DNA from: Calditrichota bacterium
GTDB lineage: Bacteria > Calditrichota > Calditrichia > RBG-13-44-9 > J075
Assembly: GCA_003695285.1 (NCBI GenBank)
Contig: RFIL01000108.1
Span: forward strand, 1-13,612
DNA length: 13,612 nucleotides
Reading direction: 5' to 3'
The position numbers and the translations under genes were made by a program. Below the pieces are notes generated by a model. That model made no database searches. It was not told where the DNA came from and saw nothing but the letters and a program-made list of their open reading frames with translations. Shown in pieces: positions 6,873 to 13,612 of the stretch. The stretch's first letter is position 1. Each line of letters starts with the position of its first letter.

Positions 6873-7943
6873 TCAGATTTCCTCAAAAAAACGTTCAACT
6901 GTTTCGTCGGTTGCATCGGGTTTAAACAACCCAGCATATTGAACGGCGGTCTCTAAATCGCGTTCCAGATTTAGCTTTTGTTGGGAGACACTGTAAAACC
7001 ACTGTCTTTCCCAAACCCATCTGGCCAGATATTCCTGTTCGGTCTGCCCGGGGGTGGGAACAAGTAGAGCTGGCTTCCCCAATTCAGCCAATTCCATTAA
7101 TGTGGAATATCCGGATCGGGAAATGATAAATCTGGCCCTGTTATAAACCTCTCCCATCATTCTTCTCGGAAGGTGGGAATAGATGGTGATATTTTCTCCC
7201 ACTGTTTCTCGCTTATCTATTTCACTTTTCCCGAGGGTGACAATGATCTTACCGTTTAAAGAGGAAATCTGGGATAATATTTTTTGCTCAAAAATAGAAC
7301 GCTGAGGTTCTGGACCTGAGATGGAGACGAGGATATCTATTTCATCTGGTGCATCTTTTCGGGAAATACTGGAAAGTAACCCAATATAGGCATACCGGGA
7401 AGATTTCTTGGGCACCCGGCTTAAAGCGCCACTTAACACCCCACCCTTACCATCAGCATAGTCTGGAATCAACACTTTTCTATATTTACGGTGAAAATAA
7501 AAATTGAATTGAGAGGGGATTGCTGAGAAATAAGATAATCCGCGGGGCAGAGCAAAATAAATTTGATGGGAAAGAAAATAAGAAGGTACCTGGTGATGAT
7601 ACATTCCATAACAATGGTCGCTCACAATTAATGAGGGTTCGTACTCCCTCACCACCTGCTGACAAAATTGTTGTTCTTCAAAAATTTTTTTCAGGAAATG
7701 AGGAATCTGCAGAGATAATGTTAAAACTTGATGACTACTCTCACTGTATTTCAAGTCATATCCGGGAGTCACCACATAAGGTATCCCGGGAAATTCCTTT
7801 TTCAAAAATTCAAGCGCTCGACCGTTACTGCCAATTAAAACCTCCCATCCTCGTCTTAAAAATTCCTGAATAATGGAGAGACTTCGGGAGGCATGACCTA
7901 ACCCCATGTTCAAAACGGCATAAAATACTCTGCCACGGTTCAT
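6873..7943 (-). CDS. GT28/MurG-like glycosyltransferase
   Basis: The 356-residue protein has the GT-B fold pattern of the MurG/monogalactosyldiacylglycerol-synthase group. The N-terminal Rossmann half carries GLGHASRS (14-21), the glycine-rich acceptor-side loop. The C-terminal half has SRSGYSTLMELAELGKPALL (275-294) followed by PTPGQTEQE, the nucleotide-sugar binding region. Such enzymes move a sugar from a nucleotide donor to a lipid or other acceptor at the cytoplasmic face of the membrane. There is no transmembrane segment, and the length matches family members. It is not murG itself as far as I can tell: the context and the middle region differ. Its ATG overlaps the hydrolase stop by four bases, and the next gene begins nine bases after its own stop. 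Donor and acceptor are unknown. Confidence 0.85.
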   Translation of the reverse strand: MNRGRVFYAVLNMGLGHASRSLSIIQEFLRRGWEVLIGSNGRALEFLKKEFPGIPYVVTPGYDLKYSESSHQVLTLSLQIPHFLKKIFEEQQFCQQVVREYEPSLIVSDHCYGMYHHQVPSYFLSHQIYFALPRGLSYFSAIPSQFNFYFHRKYRKVLIPDYADGKGGVLSGALSRVPKKSSRYAYIGLLSSISRKDAPDEIDILVSISGPEPQRSIFEQKILSQISSLNGKIIVTLGKSEIDKRETVGENITIYSHLPRRMMGEVYNRARFIISRSGYSTLMELAELGKPALLVPTPGQTEQEYLARWVWERQWFYSVSQQKLNLERDLETAVQYAGLFKPDATDETVERFFEEI

Positions 7944-8665
7944 CCTTGTTTATCCACCTCTTCTATCCAATCCGCAATAATTCCAGCTACCTTTTTTAAA
8001 ATTTCCGGATAGTTCTGGCCACTCCTCACTAACACTTTAAAAGAATGGTCTCCTCCCTCTATCCAGTGCAAAGTCGCTCTTTCTCGCAAACGACTCAACG
8101 TTTGTTGTAACAAATCCATCCTTGCAAAACCATCACGGGTTCCCTGAATAAACAGCATGGGTATTTCCAGTTCATACAAATATTCATCCCGGATTTCATC
8201 ATAACGACCGGGCGGGTGCAGTGGATAGCCCAGAAAGATTAATCCCTTTAAATTTGAATATTCCCCGGCTATCATCGAGGCAATTCTACCACCCATGCTT
8301 TTCCCCCCAATATAAAGACTCTTATAGCTCAAGTTTTCCTGAACCCACTCAATCACCAACTTCCATGAATTTTCCAGTATTTCGGAGCGATCGGGAATTT
8401 TTCGACCGGCTACTTTATAGGGGAAGTTAAAACGCACCACATTCAACCCCTTATATTCCAGATGTTCGGTGATGGTAGAAAGGAAAGGAGACATCATGTC
8501 ATTCCCGGATCCATGAGCTAATATCAATAGAGGTCGTTCATGCATGACTTCCTCTGGTGCCAGAATTTCGACCTTCCGCCGACTGTCCAAATCCAATGTT
8601 ATGATCGCCATAGCTGTATCTCCTGAATTGATGGGTTCGTTAAGCTTTTCCGCAGAGAAATTCAA
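7940..8665 (-). CDS. Alpha/beta hydrolase, TEX30/KANL3-like
   Basis: A 241-residue alpha/beta hydrolase. AHGSG (50-54) forms the oxyanion-hole strand turn, Ser123 in GGKSMGGR is the nucleophile, Asp178 in GTRDGF the acid and His207 in GGDHSF the base, in the right order and spacing. The sequence around these motifs resembles the TEX30/KANL3-type dienelactone-hydrolase-like group, most of which lack a known substrate. No signal peptide is seen, so it is probably cytoplasmic. Two starts are credible: TTG 8665 with AAGGAG six bases upstream, and ATG 8611 with AGGAG eight bases upstream, which would drop 18 poorly conserved-looking residues. The stop overlaps the glycosyltransferase start (ATGA), so the two are probably co-translated and may act on the same compound. 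Confidence 0.88.
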   Translation of the reverse strand: MNFSAEKLNEPINSGDTAMAIITLDLDSRRKVEILAPEEVMHERPLLILAHGSGNDMMSPFLSTITEHLEYKGLNVVRFNFPYKVAGRKIPDRSEILENSWKLVIEWVQENLSYKSLYIGGKSMGGRIASMIAGEYSNLKGLIFLGYPLHPPGRYDEIRDEYLYELEIPMLFIQGTRDGFARMDLLQQTLSRLRERATLHWIEGGDHSFKVLVRSGQNYPEILKKVAGIIADWIEEVDKQG

Positions 8666-8746
8666 AGGGGGCTCCTTCCCAATAGTCTCTTTAGCCTGAC
8701 ATCTTCCGATGATGCAAACTGGATATAGGTTTTTTAAAAAACATAT

Positions 8747-8983
8747 TTATTCAAAGGTGCCTTCTACCTTACGGCGTGCAATTCGATAAGCTGTGATGGC
8801 TGAAATGACATGGCATATCCATCCCAGCATCCCTCCACTTCCAATCCATAACCCCGGAGTAATAATTAACCAGAAAATCCCTCGCCAGAAGGTTCCATTA
8901 TAGAATTGGCCCACTCCCGGTATAATCAAGCTTAAAACAGCCGCTAAACCTGGATTATGAGTATTCTCCATTTCCCTCTCCAT
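8747..8983 (-). CDS. Small TM2-like membrane protein
   Basis: The product has 78 residues from the preferred ATG at 8983. After a charged N-terminus it contains two to three hydrophobic segments with the PGVGQFYNG turn found in TM2-domain and related small membrane proteins; GSGGMLGW separates the last helices. The C-terminus is basic then acidic. The role of these bacterial TM2-like proteins is not established. The frame extends to a GTG at 8995 without an SD, whereas GGAAG sits five bases before the ATG at 8983; ATG 8971 is also possible. It is the first gene after the structured leader at 9057-9097, and 81 bases separate it from the hydrolase, a gap holding the palindrome GTTTTTTAAAAAAC (8729-8742) and no clear terminator. 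Confidence 0.75.
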   Translation of the reverse strand: MEREMENTHNPGLAAVLSLIIPGVGQFYNGTFWRGIFWLIITPGLWIGSGGMLGWICHVISAITAYRIARRKVEGTFE

Positions 8984-9056
8984 TTTTGCTTCCACTGAGA
9001 CACTAAATTAAAATTGATGCCATGGAGTATCTCAAATTTAAAAAAGCTTATACTCT

Positions 9057-9097
9057 GACCTGTAGAGACACTATAGGTCGAAGCAACATAGACCTAT
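9057..9097. repeat. Three related half-sites forming two mutually exclusive hairpins
   Basis: On the plus strand GACCTGTAG (9057-9065), its inverted partner CTATAGGTC (9071-9079) and GACCTATTA (9091-9099) follow one another. Half-sites 1 and 2 form a 9-bp inverted repeat with one mismatched position and a 5-base loop. Half-sites 2 and 3 form a perfect 7-bp repeat (ATAGGTC/GACCTAT) with an 11-base spacer. The middle copy can pair with only one neighbour at a time. The region precedes the TM2-like gene and lies downstream of a candidate promoter (9133-9160), so it would be in the leader RNA of the operon. It could be an operator or an alternating RNA structure. A further 6-bp pair, GAGTAT/ATACTC, flanks 9026-9056. 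I find nothing else supportable in 8996-9214. Confidence 0.55.
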
Positions 9098-9132
9098 TAA
9101 CAATTGGAATATAGATGACCGCAGAAGTATGA

Positions 9133-9160
9133 AATATAACTTTCGAATTGGAAAAAACAA
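9133..9160 (-). promoter_or_regulatory. Candidate promoter for the TM2-like gene and downstream operon
   Basis: TTGTTT (9155-9160), a 16-base spacer and TATATT (9133-9138) lie on the minus strand just after the rpsA terminator and before the structured leader. The -10 is good and the -35 moderate. The start would be near 9126, giving a leader of about 140 bases containing the half-site array. Confidence 0.38.
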
Positions 9161-9214
9161 CTCAAAAGATCAACGATTCTGAAAATCCATTTTTAAAAAG
9201 TGCGAAGTGTGGGT

Positions 9215-9255
9215 AAAAAAAAAAGGAGATCACCGGAAAAATCCGGGATCTCCTT
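9215..9255 (-). terminator. Strong intrinsic terminator of rpsA
   Basis: Minus-strand AAGGAGATC pairs with GATCTCCTT (arms 9247-9255 and 9223-9231), and an inner TCCGG/CCGGA stem (9242-9246 with 9233-9237) extends it to 14 bp with one bulged base and a four-base loop. It is followed by about eight U residues (9215-9222). It begins 24 bases after the rpsA stop. Confidence 0.93.
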
Positions 9256-9279
9256 GTAAGTTCAACAGGTGTGATCCAG

Positions 9280-11448
9280 CTATTCTGATTCGCTCTCGGC
9301 AGATTCATCCGTCTCCGGTGCTGCTGCCTCTGAGGTATCACTTTCTTCTGTTTTCTTGGCTTTAGGTTTAGTTGTTTTTTTCGGTTTTTCTTCCTCAGAT
9401 TCAGCCGTTTTTGTCTCTTCCGCTTCCGATTTAGTCTCAGGTTTTTCTTCTTCAGCTTCCTCGGAACTCTCTTCTACGGTAGATTCTGCACCTTTATCAG
9501 CTTCAGCCTCCTCTTCGGACGCAGAGGGGGTTTCATCGCTCTCTTTCTCAGCGCTTTCTTCCGCTTCCATTTCCTCTTTCGTCTTCTTCCGGCTGGTTTT
9601 CCGACCTTTACCTTCTTCAGGAGCTTCTTCCAGCTCAGGTATCTCTTCCACCATTTCTTTTATAGTGGTGGGAGTCAGAGAGTGTTCAGCCAGATAAGCA
9701 TCGACAACTTCCTGTTCCTTATCCTTCAGATACTCGGTTACTGAAAGGACGATGCGTTTGTTATCCTTATCAAATTCGATCACTTTTAAGGGAAGTTCGT
9801 CCCCAACTTTGAAGTGTTCCGCAGGAGTTTTAATTTTGTTTTTGCTTAAATGATTCAACGGCACAAAAGCATCAACCCCCAGCGGGAGATTGACAATCAC
9901 TCCTTTGTCGATAAGGCGAACGATTTTACCGGTCGTTTCGGTTCCCACTTTGTAGGCATCTTCGAAAGTATCCCAGGGATTGGGTTCCACCTGCTTGTGA
10001 CCTAAAGCAATACGTCGTTCTTCTTTATTGATATCCAGAACTACAACCTCAATTTCCTCGCCTTTGCGGATGACTTCGCTGGGATGGCGAATCTTCCGGG
10101 TCCAGGAGAGATCGGAAATATGCACCAATCCATCTACACCTTCTTCCAATTCAACAAAGGCACCAAATGGTGTTAAATTCCGCACAACCCCTTTGTGTTT
10201 GCTGCCAATGGGATATTTTTCTTCGATATTTTCCCAGGGATCGGGAGTTAATTGTTTCAATCCTAACGAAATTTTACGTTCTTCCGGTTCAATACTGAGC
10301 AGTACAGCTTCAACTTCATCACCTTCCTTTAAAATCTGAGAAGGATTTTTCACATGATGTGACCAGCTCATCTCCGAAACGTGGATTAAACCTTCAATCC
10401 CGTGTTCCAGCTCGACAAATGCTCCGTAGTCAGTCAGGCTAACAACTTTACCCTTTACCTTGGAACCGACCGGAAAACGCTCCACAATATTTTCCCAGGG
10501 ATGAGGTTGTAATTGTTTTAAGCCAAGAGAGATTCGCGTCTTGTTCTCGTCAAAATCCAGGATCATCACATCAATTTCCTGATCCAGCTTCACAAGCTCA
10601 CTGGGGTGGTTGACACGCCCCCAGGAAAGATCCGTGATATGCAACAATCCATCGACACCACCCAGGTCAATAAAGACCCCGAAATCGGTGATGTTTTTGA
10701 CAACTCCACGGCGAACCTGACCCTTTTCCAAAGTTTGTAAGATTTCTTCGCGTTTGCTTTCCAGTTCTTTCTCTATGATTACCCGGCGGGAAACCACAAT
10801 GTTCTTCCGTTGATCATTGACTTTAACAATCTTAACATCCAGAGTTTGCCCCACAAAGGCATCAAAATCACGGATGGGTTTCACATCGACCTGTGAACCG
10901 GGCAAGAAGGCATCCACACCATCCAGGTCAACGACAAATCCGCCCTTAATGCGACGCACCACTCGTCCCTGAATCACTTCATCGTTTTCATATTTACTCA
11001 TCAAACGTTCCCAGGCCCGCAAGAAATAGACCTTTTTACGGGAGACAACAACGTTTCCATCAGGGTCTTCCGTGGTTTCCAGGAACAATTCAACTTCATC
11101 CCCCTCTTTGAATTTATCTACATCGATAAATTCTTCTCGGGTTAATACACCTTCACTTTTGAATCCCAGATCAACAATCACTACTTTGTCATTGATTTCC
11201 AGGATCTTACCTGTAATAATTTCTTCTTCTTTGAACTTTTCAAAACTTTGTTCAAATAATTTTTCCAGCTCCTCATCGTGCTCCTCAGGTAGCAGTTGTT
11301 CCAGTTCATCGGCTTTTACCACCTGTCCGGGCTGGAAAGGGAACTCATCTTCCTCGTTGGTCTGAGGATTTTTGGCAACATCCATTGTTTTGGTTTCAGC
11401 TTGGACATCCATGGTTTCCAGCTGGTTTTGTTTAACATCTTCACTCAT
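9280..11448 (-). CDS. rpsA: 30S ribosomal protein S1 with acidic N-terminal extension and long charged C-terminal tail
   Basis: S1 binds mRNA on the small ribosomal subunit and helps unfold leaders for initiation. The 722-residue product has six S1 (OB-fold) domains at about 74-139, 156-222, 243-311, 328-398, 415-485 and 502-571. Domains 3 to 5 are the most alike, each with an FG.F.(D/E)L.G(V/I)(D/E)GL.H pattern and a final (I/R)SLGLKQ-like strand. Residues 1-70 are acidic and have no S1 homology. About 150 residues after domain 6 are low-complexity Glu/Lys/Ser/Thr/Ala and probably disordered. The E. coli protein has 557 residues, so both ends are extended here. The SD is excellent: AAAGGAGG nine bases before the ATG. 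The gene stands alone between its own candidate promoter and a strong terminator, as expected for a highly expressed gene. Confidence 0.96.
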   Translation of the reverse strand: MSEDVKQNQLETMDVQAETKTMDVAKNPQTNEEDEFPFQPGQVVKADELEQLLPEEHDEELEKLFEQSFEKFKEEEIITGKILEINDKVVIVDLGFKSEGVLTREEFIDVDKFKEGDEVELFLETTEDPDGNVVVSRKKVYFLRAWERLMSKYENDEVIQGRVVRRIKGGFVVDLDGVDAFLPGSQVDVKPIRDFDAFVGQTLDVKIVKVNDQRKNIVVSRRVIIEKELESKREEILQTLEKGQVRRGVVKNITDFGVFIDLGGVDGLLHITDLSWGRVNHPSELVKLDQEIDVMILDFDENKTRISLGLKQLQPHPWENIVERFPVGSKVKGKVVSLTDYGAFVELEHGIEGLIHVSEMSWSHHVKNPSQILKEGDEVEAVLLSIEPEERKISLGLKQLTPDPWENIEEKYPIGSKHKGVVRNLTPFGAFVELEEGVDGLVHISDLSWTRKIRHPSEVIRKGEEIEVVVLDINKEERRIALGHKQVEPNPWDTFEDAYKVGTETTGKIVRLIDKGVIVNLPLGVDAFVPLNHLSKNKIKTPAEHFKVGDELPLKVIEFDKDNKRIVLSVTEYLKDKEQEVVDAYLAEHSLTPTTIKEMVEEIPELEEAPEEGKGRKTSRKKTKEEMEAEESAEKESDETPSASEEEAEADKGAESTVEESSEEAEEEKPETKSEAEETKTAESEEEKPKKTTKPKAKKTEESDTSEAAAPETDESAESESE

Positions 11449-11472
11449 TAATTAATTCCTCCTTTCGTAAAA

Positions 11473-11500
11473 AAGATATTCCCTTATTGGGAATTGGCAA
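11473..11500 (-). promoter_or_regulatory. Candidate rpsA promoter with a palindrome in the spacer
   Basis: TTGCCA (11495-11500), a 16-base spacer and TATCTT (11473-11478) lie about 25 bases upstream of the rpsA ATG. The spacer region holds the perfect inverted repeat ATTCCC-TTATT-GGGAAT (11478-11494, plus-strand reading), which a regulator could bind between the -35 and -10 elements. Transcription would start near 11466, leaving a leader of only about 18 bases that carries the SD. A T/A-rich stretch upstream (11531-11550) could act as an UP element. Confidence 0.4.
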
Positions 11501-11582
11501 GCACTGAATTTAATAGCTTGAAACACGATATCAAAAACTTTTTTAAAAATTACAACTTCGGAAATCCCCCCGATCCTATTAA

Positions 11583-12290
11583 TTAAAAAGGGATAATCGG
11601 CCATTTAATTCGATAAGTCTTTTCCCTTAGTTCCATAAGTCGGGCAATCTCATCACGGCTCAACTCTCTCACCTGTCCAATTTGCATCGCTAATAAATAC
11701 GCTTTGGCGGAATGTTCCATCATCTCCAATTTATAAAAAGCCTCACGGAGCGACCTTCCTACCGTCAGGCTACCATGATGGTCCAACAAAATACAATCCG
11801 TCTGGGTAATATAATCCCGGATTGATGCAGGCACTTCCTCTGTGGAGGGAGTTGCGTAAGGAGCAATGGGAATTTTACCTAATAAAATCACATTTTCAGC
11901 CAGGATGGGTTTGTCCAGTTGCTCCCCCCCCAACATTAATGCGATACAATGAGGTGGATGAGCATGCACAACCGCTCGCACATCCTTCCGCTGACGATAT
12001 ACTTCCAGATGAAGGGCGATTTCCGTGGAAACATATCGCGCCCCTTCTAAGTGGTTTCCCCGCACATCAATAATAGACAAATCCTCCACTCCCAGTTCAG
12101 CCTTACACATTCCCCGCGGCGTCGCCAGAATGCGCTCTTCATCCAGTCGAACACTAAAATTTCCCTCGGTTGCGGCAATTAACCCTTTGTCATATAATCG
12201 CTTTCCGATGAGTACCATTTCTTCTCGCAACGAATATTCATCCTGTTGCTCATCGGTTCGATTGACGATTTCTCTAATCCCATCAAGCAT
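11583..12290 (-). CDS. Class II aldolase/adducin-family enzyme (L-fuculose-phosphate aldolase-like)
   Basis: The family includes zinc-dependent L-fuculose-1-phosphate and rhamnulose-1-phosphate aldolases, ribulose-5-phosphate 4-epimerase and methylthioribulose-1-phosphate dehydratase. In numbering from ATG 12296, TEGNFS (43-48) is the phosphate-binding loop, Glu92 in STEIALH the catalytic base, and His111, His113 and His174 (HAHPPH and DHHGS) the zinc ligands, so the active site is intact. The length of about 235 residues is typical for the family. Two ATGs are close together: 12296, with SD spacing of one base, and 12290, with GGAG seven bases upstream. I use 12290; a 12296 start would overlap the phosphoribosyltransferase stop by four bases. 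The substrate cannot be assigned; pairing with NAD salvage suggests a phosphorylated sugar, but this is weak inference. Confidence 0.88.
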   Translation of the reverse strand: MLDGIREIVNRTDEQQDEYSLREEMVLIGKRLYDKGLIAATEGNFSVRLDEERILATPRGMCKAELGVEDLSIIDVRGNHLEGARYVSTEIALHLEVYRQRKDVRAVVHAHPPHCIALMLGGEQLDKPILAENVILLGKIPIAPYATPSTEEVPASIRDYITQTDCILLDHHGSLTVGRSLREAFYKLEMMEHSAKAYLLAMQIGQVRELSRDEIARLMELREKTYRIKWPIIPF

Positions 12291-12292
12291 GG

Positions 12293-13612
12293 TCATTCTC
12301 CGTTGTTCCCTTCATCATTGGAATTGTTGTTCTTCATTTGTTGTATGAGACGCCGCTTGAGGTCCCATAACTTTTGACTCAGCGACACATGATAAATGTG
12401 AGGATTCACCAGTCGCTTGATACCACTATCCAGGCGGTTCACATCCCGGATACGTCGTTCTCTCAAAACCGGAATCGGGGGGAACTCAGCCACTCTCCTA
12501 CCCTCTTCCCATACCTTTTCCAGAAGCGGCTCAAATTCGGATATCTCCTCTCGACTCAGGATTCGTCTTTTCGAGGGTTGTCCAGGGTGCCGTAATACCA
12601 CTTTCTCCCAATCCGCCGGTGTTTCTTCGGCAAGGGTTAAGACGTCGGCCGTTGCCTTCCCCCGTTGGTCATAGATCCTCCAGACACGCTTATTGCCAGG
12701 ATTCGGCGTCTTCTCCGGAGTGTCAGAAATTTTTATCGCCGGTTCCCAAACTCCATCTTTTTTCAGACCGACCAGTTTATAAACCCCTCCCAGACTGGAG
12801 TCTCCCTGAGAGGTAATTAATCGAGTACCAACTCCATACACCAGACGTTTTATTAAATGATCGGGGTCTACTCCATATTTGGGAGCTTCATCCTGAATCT
12901 GAGTGATGATTTGCCAGATGACCAGCTCATCCAGATTATTGGAAAGTACAATGATCGTATCAGGGAATCCGGCATCATTCAGCATTCGGGCAGCTTGAAT
13001 ACTCAAATAAGCCAGGTCACCGGAATCCAGACGAATACCCACCGGTTTATGCCCCTTCTGCCGTAATTCTTCAAATACCTGTATCGCATTGGGTATTCCA
13101 CTATGCAGGGTATCGATGGTATCTACCAGGAGGAGACAATCATCGGGATAAATATCCGCATAAGCCCGAAAGGCATCCAGCTCACTTCCTCCCATGGCAA
13201 TAAAGGCCTGAATCATGCTGTGTGCCTGTGTCCCTTTGGGAGGAAATCCCAACAGGTGGGAAATACCCACATTGGAGGTAAAATCGGCTCCTCCAATCAA
13301 CGCAGCCCTGGCCCCCGCATTGGCTCCTCGATCATGAGCCCTTCGTAAACCGAACTCCAGAAGCAGTTGACCATGTCCGCTGTCGTGTATTCTTGCCGCC
13401 CGGGTGGCAATCAGAGTTTGAAAATTTATATGATTCAATAAAGAAGTTTCCAGCACCTGTGCAATGGCCAGGGGACCTTCCACCACTGTGATTGGGGTAT
13501 TCGGATGAACCACGCGCCCTTCCGGTATTGCTTTTAACGTGATTCTGGAAAAAGTAAATTCCTTTTCCAGGTAGGTTAAAAAATCCTCTCCGAACAACTG
13601 TTTCCCGGTACG
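12293..13612 (-). CDS. pncB: Nicotinate phosphoribosyltransferase, N-terminus cut by window edge
   Basis: The enzyme makes nicotinate mononucleotide from nicotinate and PRPP, helped by ATP hydrolysis, in NAD salvage. The frame is open through the right edge, so 440 codons including the stop are visible and I estimate that 40-55 N-terminal residues are missing; the TTG at 13597 inside the frame should not be taken as the start. Visible motifs include LLNHINFQTLIATRAAR, LEFGLRRAHDRGANAGARAA and, about 45 residues on, GTQAHS, whose His is the expected phosphorylated residue. VDTIDTLHSGIPNAI and IRLDSGDLAYLS provide the phosphate- and base-binding loops. The C-terminus is polar and ends in an Asn-rich tail. 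The stop at 12293 lies two bases after the preferred aldolase ATG, so the two are closely coupled. Confidence 0.93.
   Translation of the reverse strand, partial: RTGKQLFGEDFLTYLEKEFTFSRITLKAIPEGRVVHPNTPITVVEGPLAIAQVLETSLLNHINFQTLIATRAARIHDSGHGQLLLEFGLRRAHDRGANAGARAALIGGADFTSNVGISHLLGFPPKGTQAHSMIQAFIAMGGSELDAFRAYADIYPDDCLLLVDTIDTLHSGIPNAIQVFEELRQKGHKPVGIRLDSGDLAYLSIQAARMLNDAGFPDTIIVLSNNLDELVIWQIITQIQDEAPKYGVDPDHLIKRLVYGVGTRLITSQGDSSLGGVYKLVGLKKDGVWEPAIKISDTPEKTPNPGNKRVWRIYDQRGKATADVLTLAEETPADWEKVVLRHPGQPSKRRILSREEISEFEPLLEKVWEEGRRVAEFPPIPVLRERRIRDVNRLDSGIKRLVNPHIYHVSLSQKLWDLKRRLIQQMKNNNSNDEGNNGE

Noticed and set aside
9083..9083. Thirteen-codon ORF starting in the leader hairpin region on the minus strand as an attenuator leader peptide
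   Set aside because: Its ATG has no credible SD and the codons show no amino-acid bias typical of attenuator peptides.
9022..9114. Plus-strand 30-codon ORF across the half-site array
   Set aside because: No SD before the ATG; the inverted repeats account better for this region.
9356..9697. Plus-strand serine-rich ORF of 113 codons
   Set aside because: It is the antisense of the Glu-rich codons in the S1 tail, which read as Ser/Phe-type codons on the other strand.
13583..13597. TTG at 13597 as the real start of nicotinate phosphoribosyltransferase
   Set aside because: The frame stays open to the window edge, and family members carry about 40-55 further N-terminal residues, so the gene is cut by the window.
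1..13612. CRISPR array, tRNA, rRNA, transposase or prophage signals
   Set aside because: No regularly spaced repeats, cloverleaf-like sequences, transposase motifs or target-site duplications were seen on either strand.

Overview
All convincing genes in this 13.6 kb window lie on the minus strand, so it reads from right to left. I see no rRNA, tRNA, CRISPR array, insertion sequence or sign of recent transfer. Moderate GC, a Gram-negative envelope (lipoprotein signal, exported and membrane proteins), a fused-type 2-oxoacid dehydrogenase E1 of the kind I associate with Bacteroidota and relatives, and an S1 protein with a long charged tail suggest the FCB superphylum. Strong Shine-Dalgarno sites and a near-consensus TATAAT promoter argue against Bacteroidota proper, so a relative such as Calditrichota or a candidate phylum is my tentative guess. 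This is inference, not a marker-gene placement.

Layout, in transcription order. (1) 13612-11583: nicotinate phosphoribosyltransferase (N-terminus cut by the window edge) and a class II aldolase/adducin-family enzyme, with overlapping reading frames. (2) 11500-9215: a ribosomal protein S1 gene (rpsA) with its own candidate promoter, a strong SD and a strong intrinsic terminator. (3) 9160-1800: a structured leader containing three related half-sites, then eight tightly packed genes: TM2-like small membrane protein, alpha/beta hydrolase, GT28/MurG-like glycosyltransferase, a membrane protein with three VanZ-like units, a TPR lipoprotein, an exported protein with a C-terminal anchor, DNA polymerase IV (dinB) and a single-domain VanZ protein. 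Several junctions are 4-base ATGA overlaps, which supports co-transcription of most of the set. (4) 1747-1528: a very short stand-alone transcription unit with a near-perfect sigma70-type promoter, a good SD, a 25-codon ORF and a bidirectional terminator. (5) 1389-1: the first 463 residues of a fused-type thiamine-diphosphate E1, running off the left edge.

Central metabolism (E1, NAD salvage) and translation (S1) flank an envelope-oriented cluster whose function I cannot name. The glycosyltransferase, hydrolase and two VanZ-family proteins could act on a lipid-linked or surface glycoconjugate; why dinB sits among them is unexplained. The most novel item is the 25-residue alternating Lys/hydrophobic peptide at 1587-1664. 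Next are the triple-VanZ protein and the half-site array at 9057-9097.
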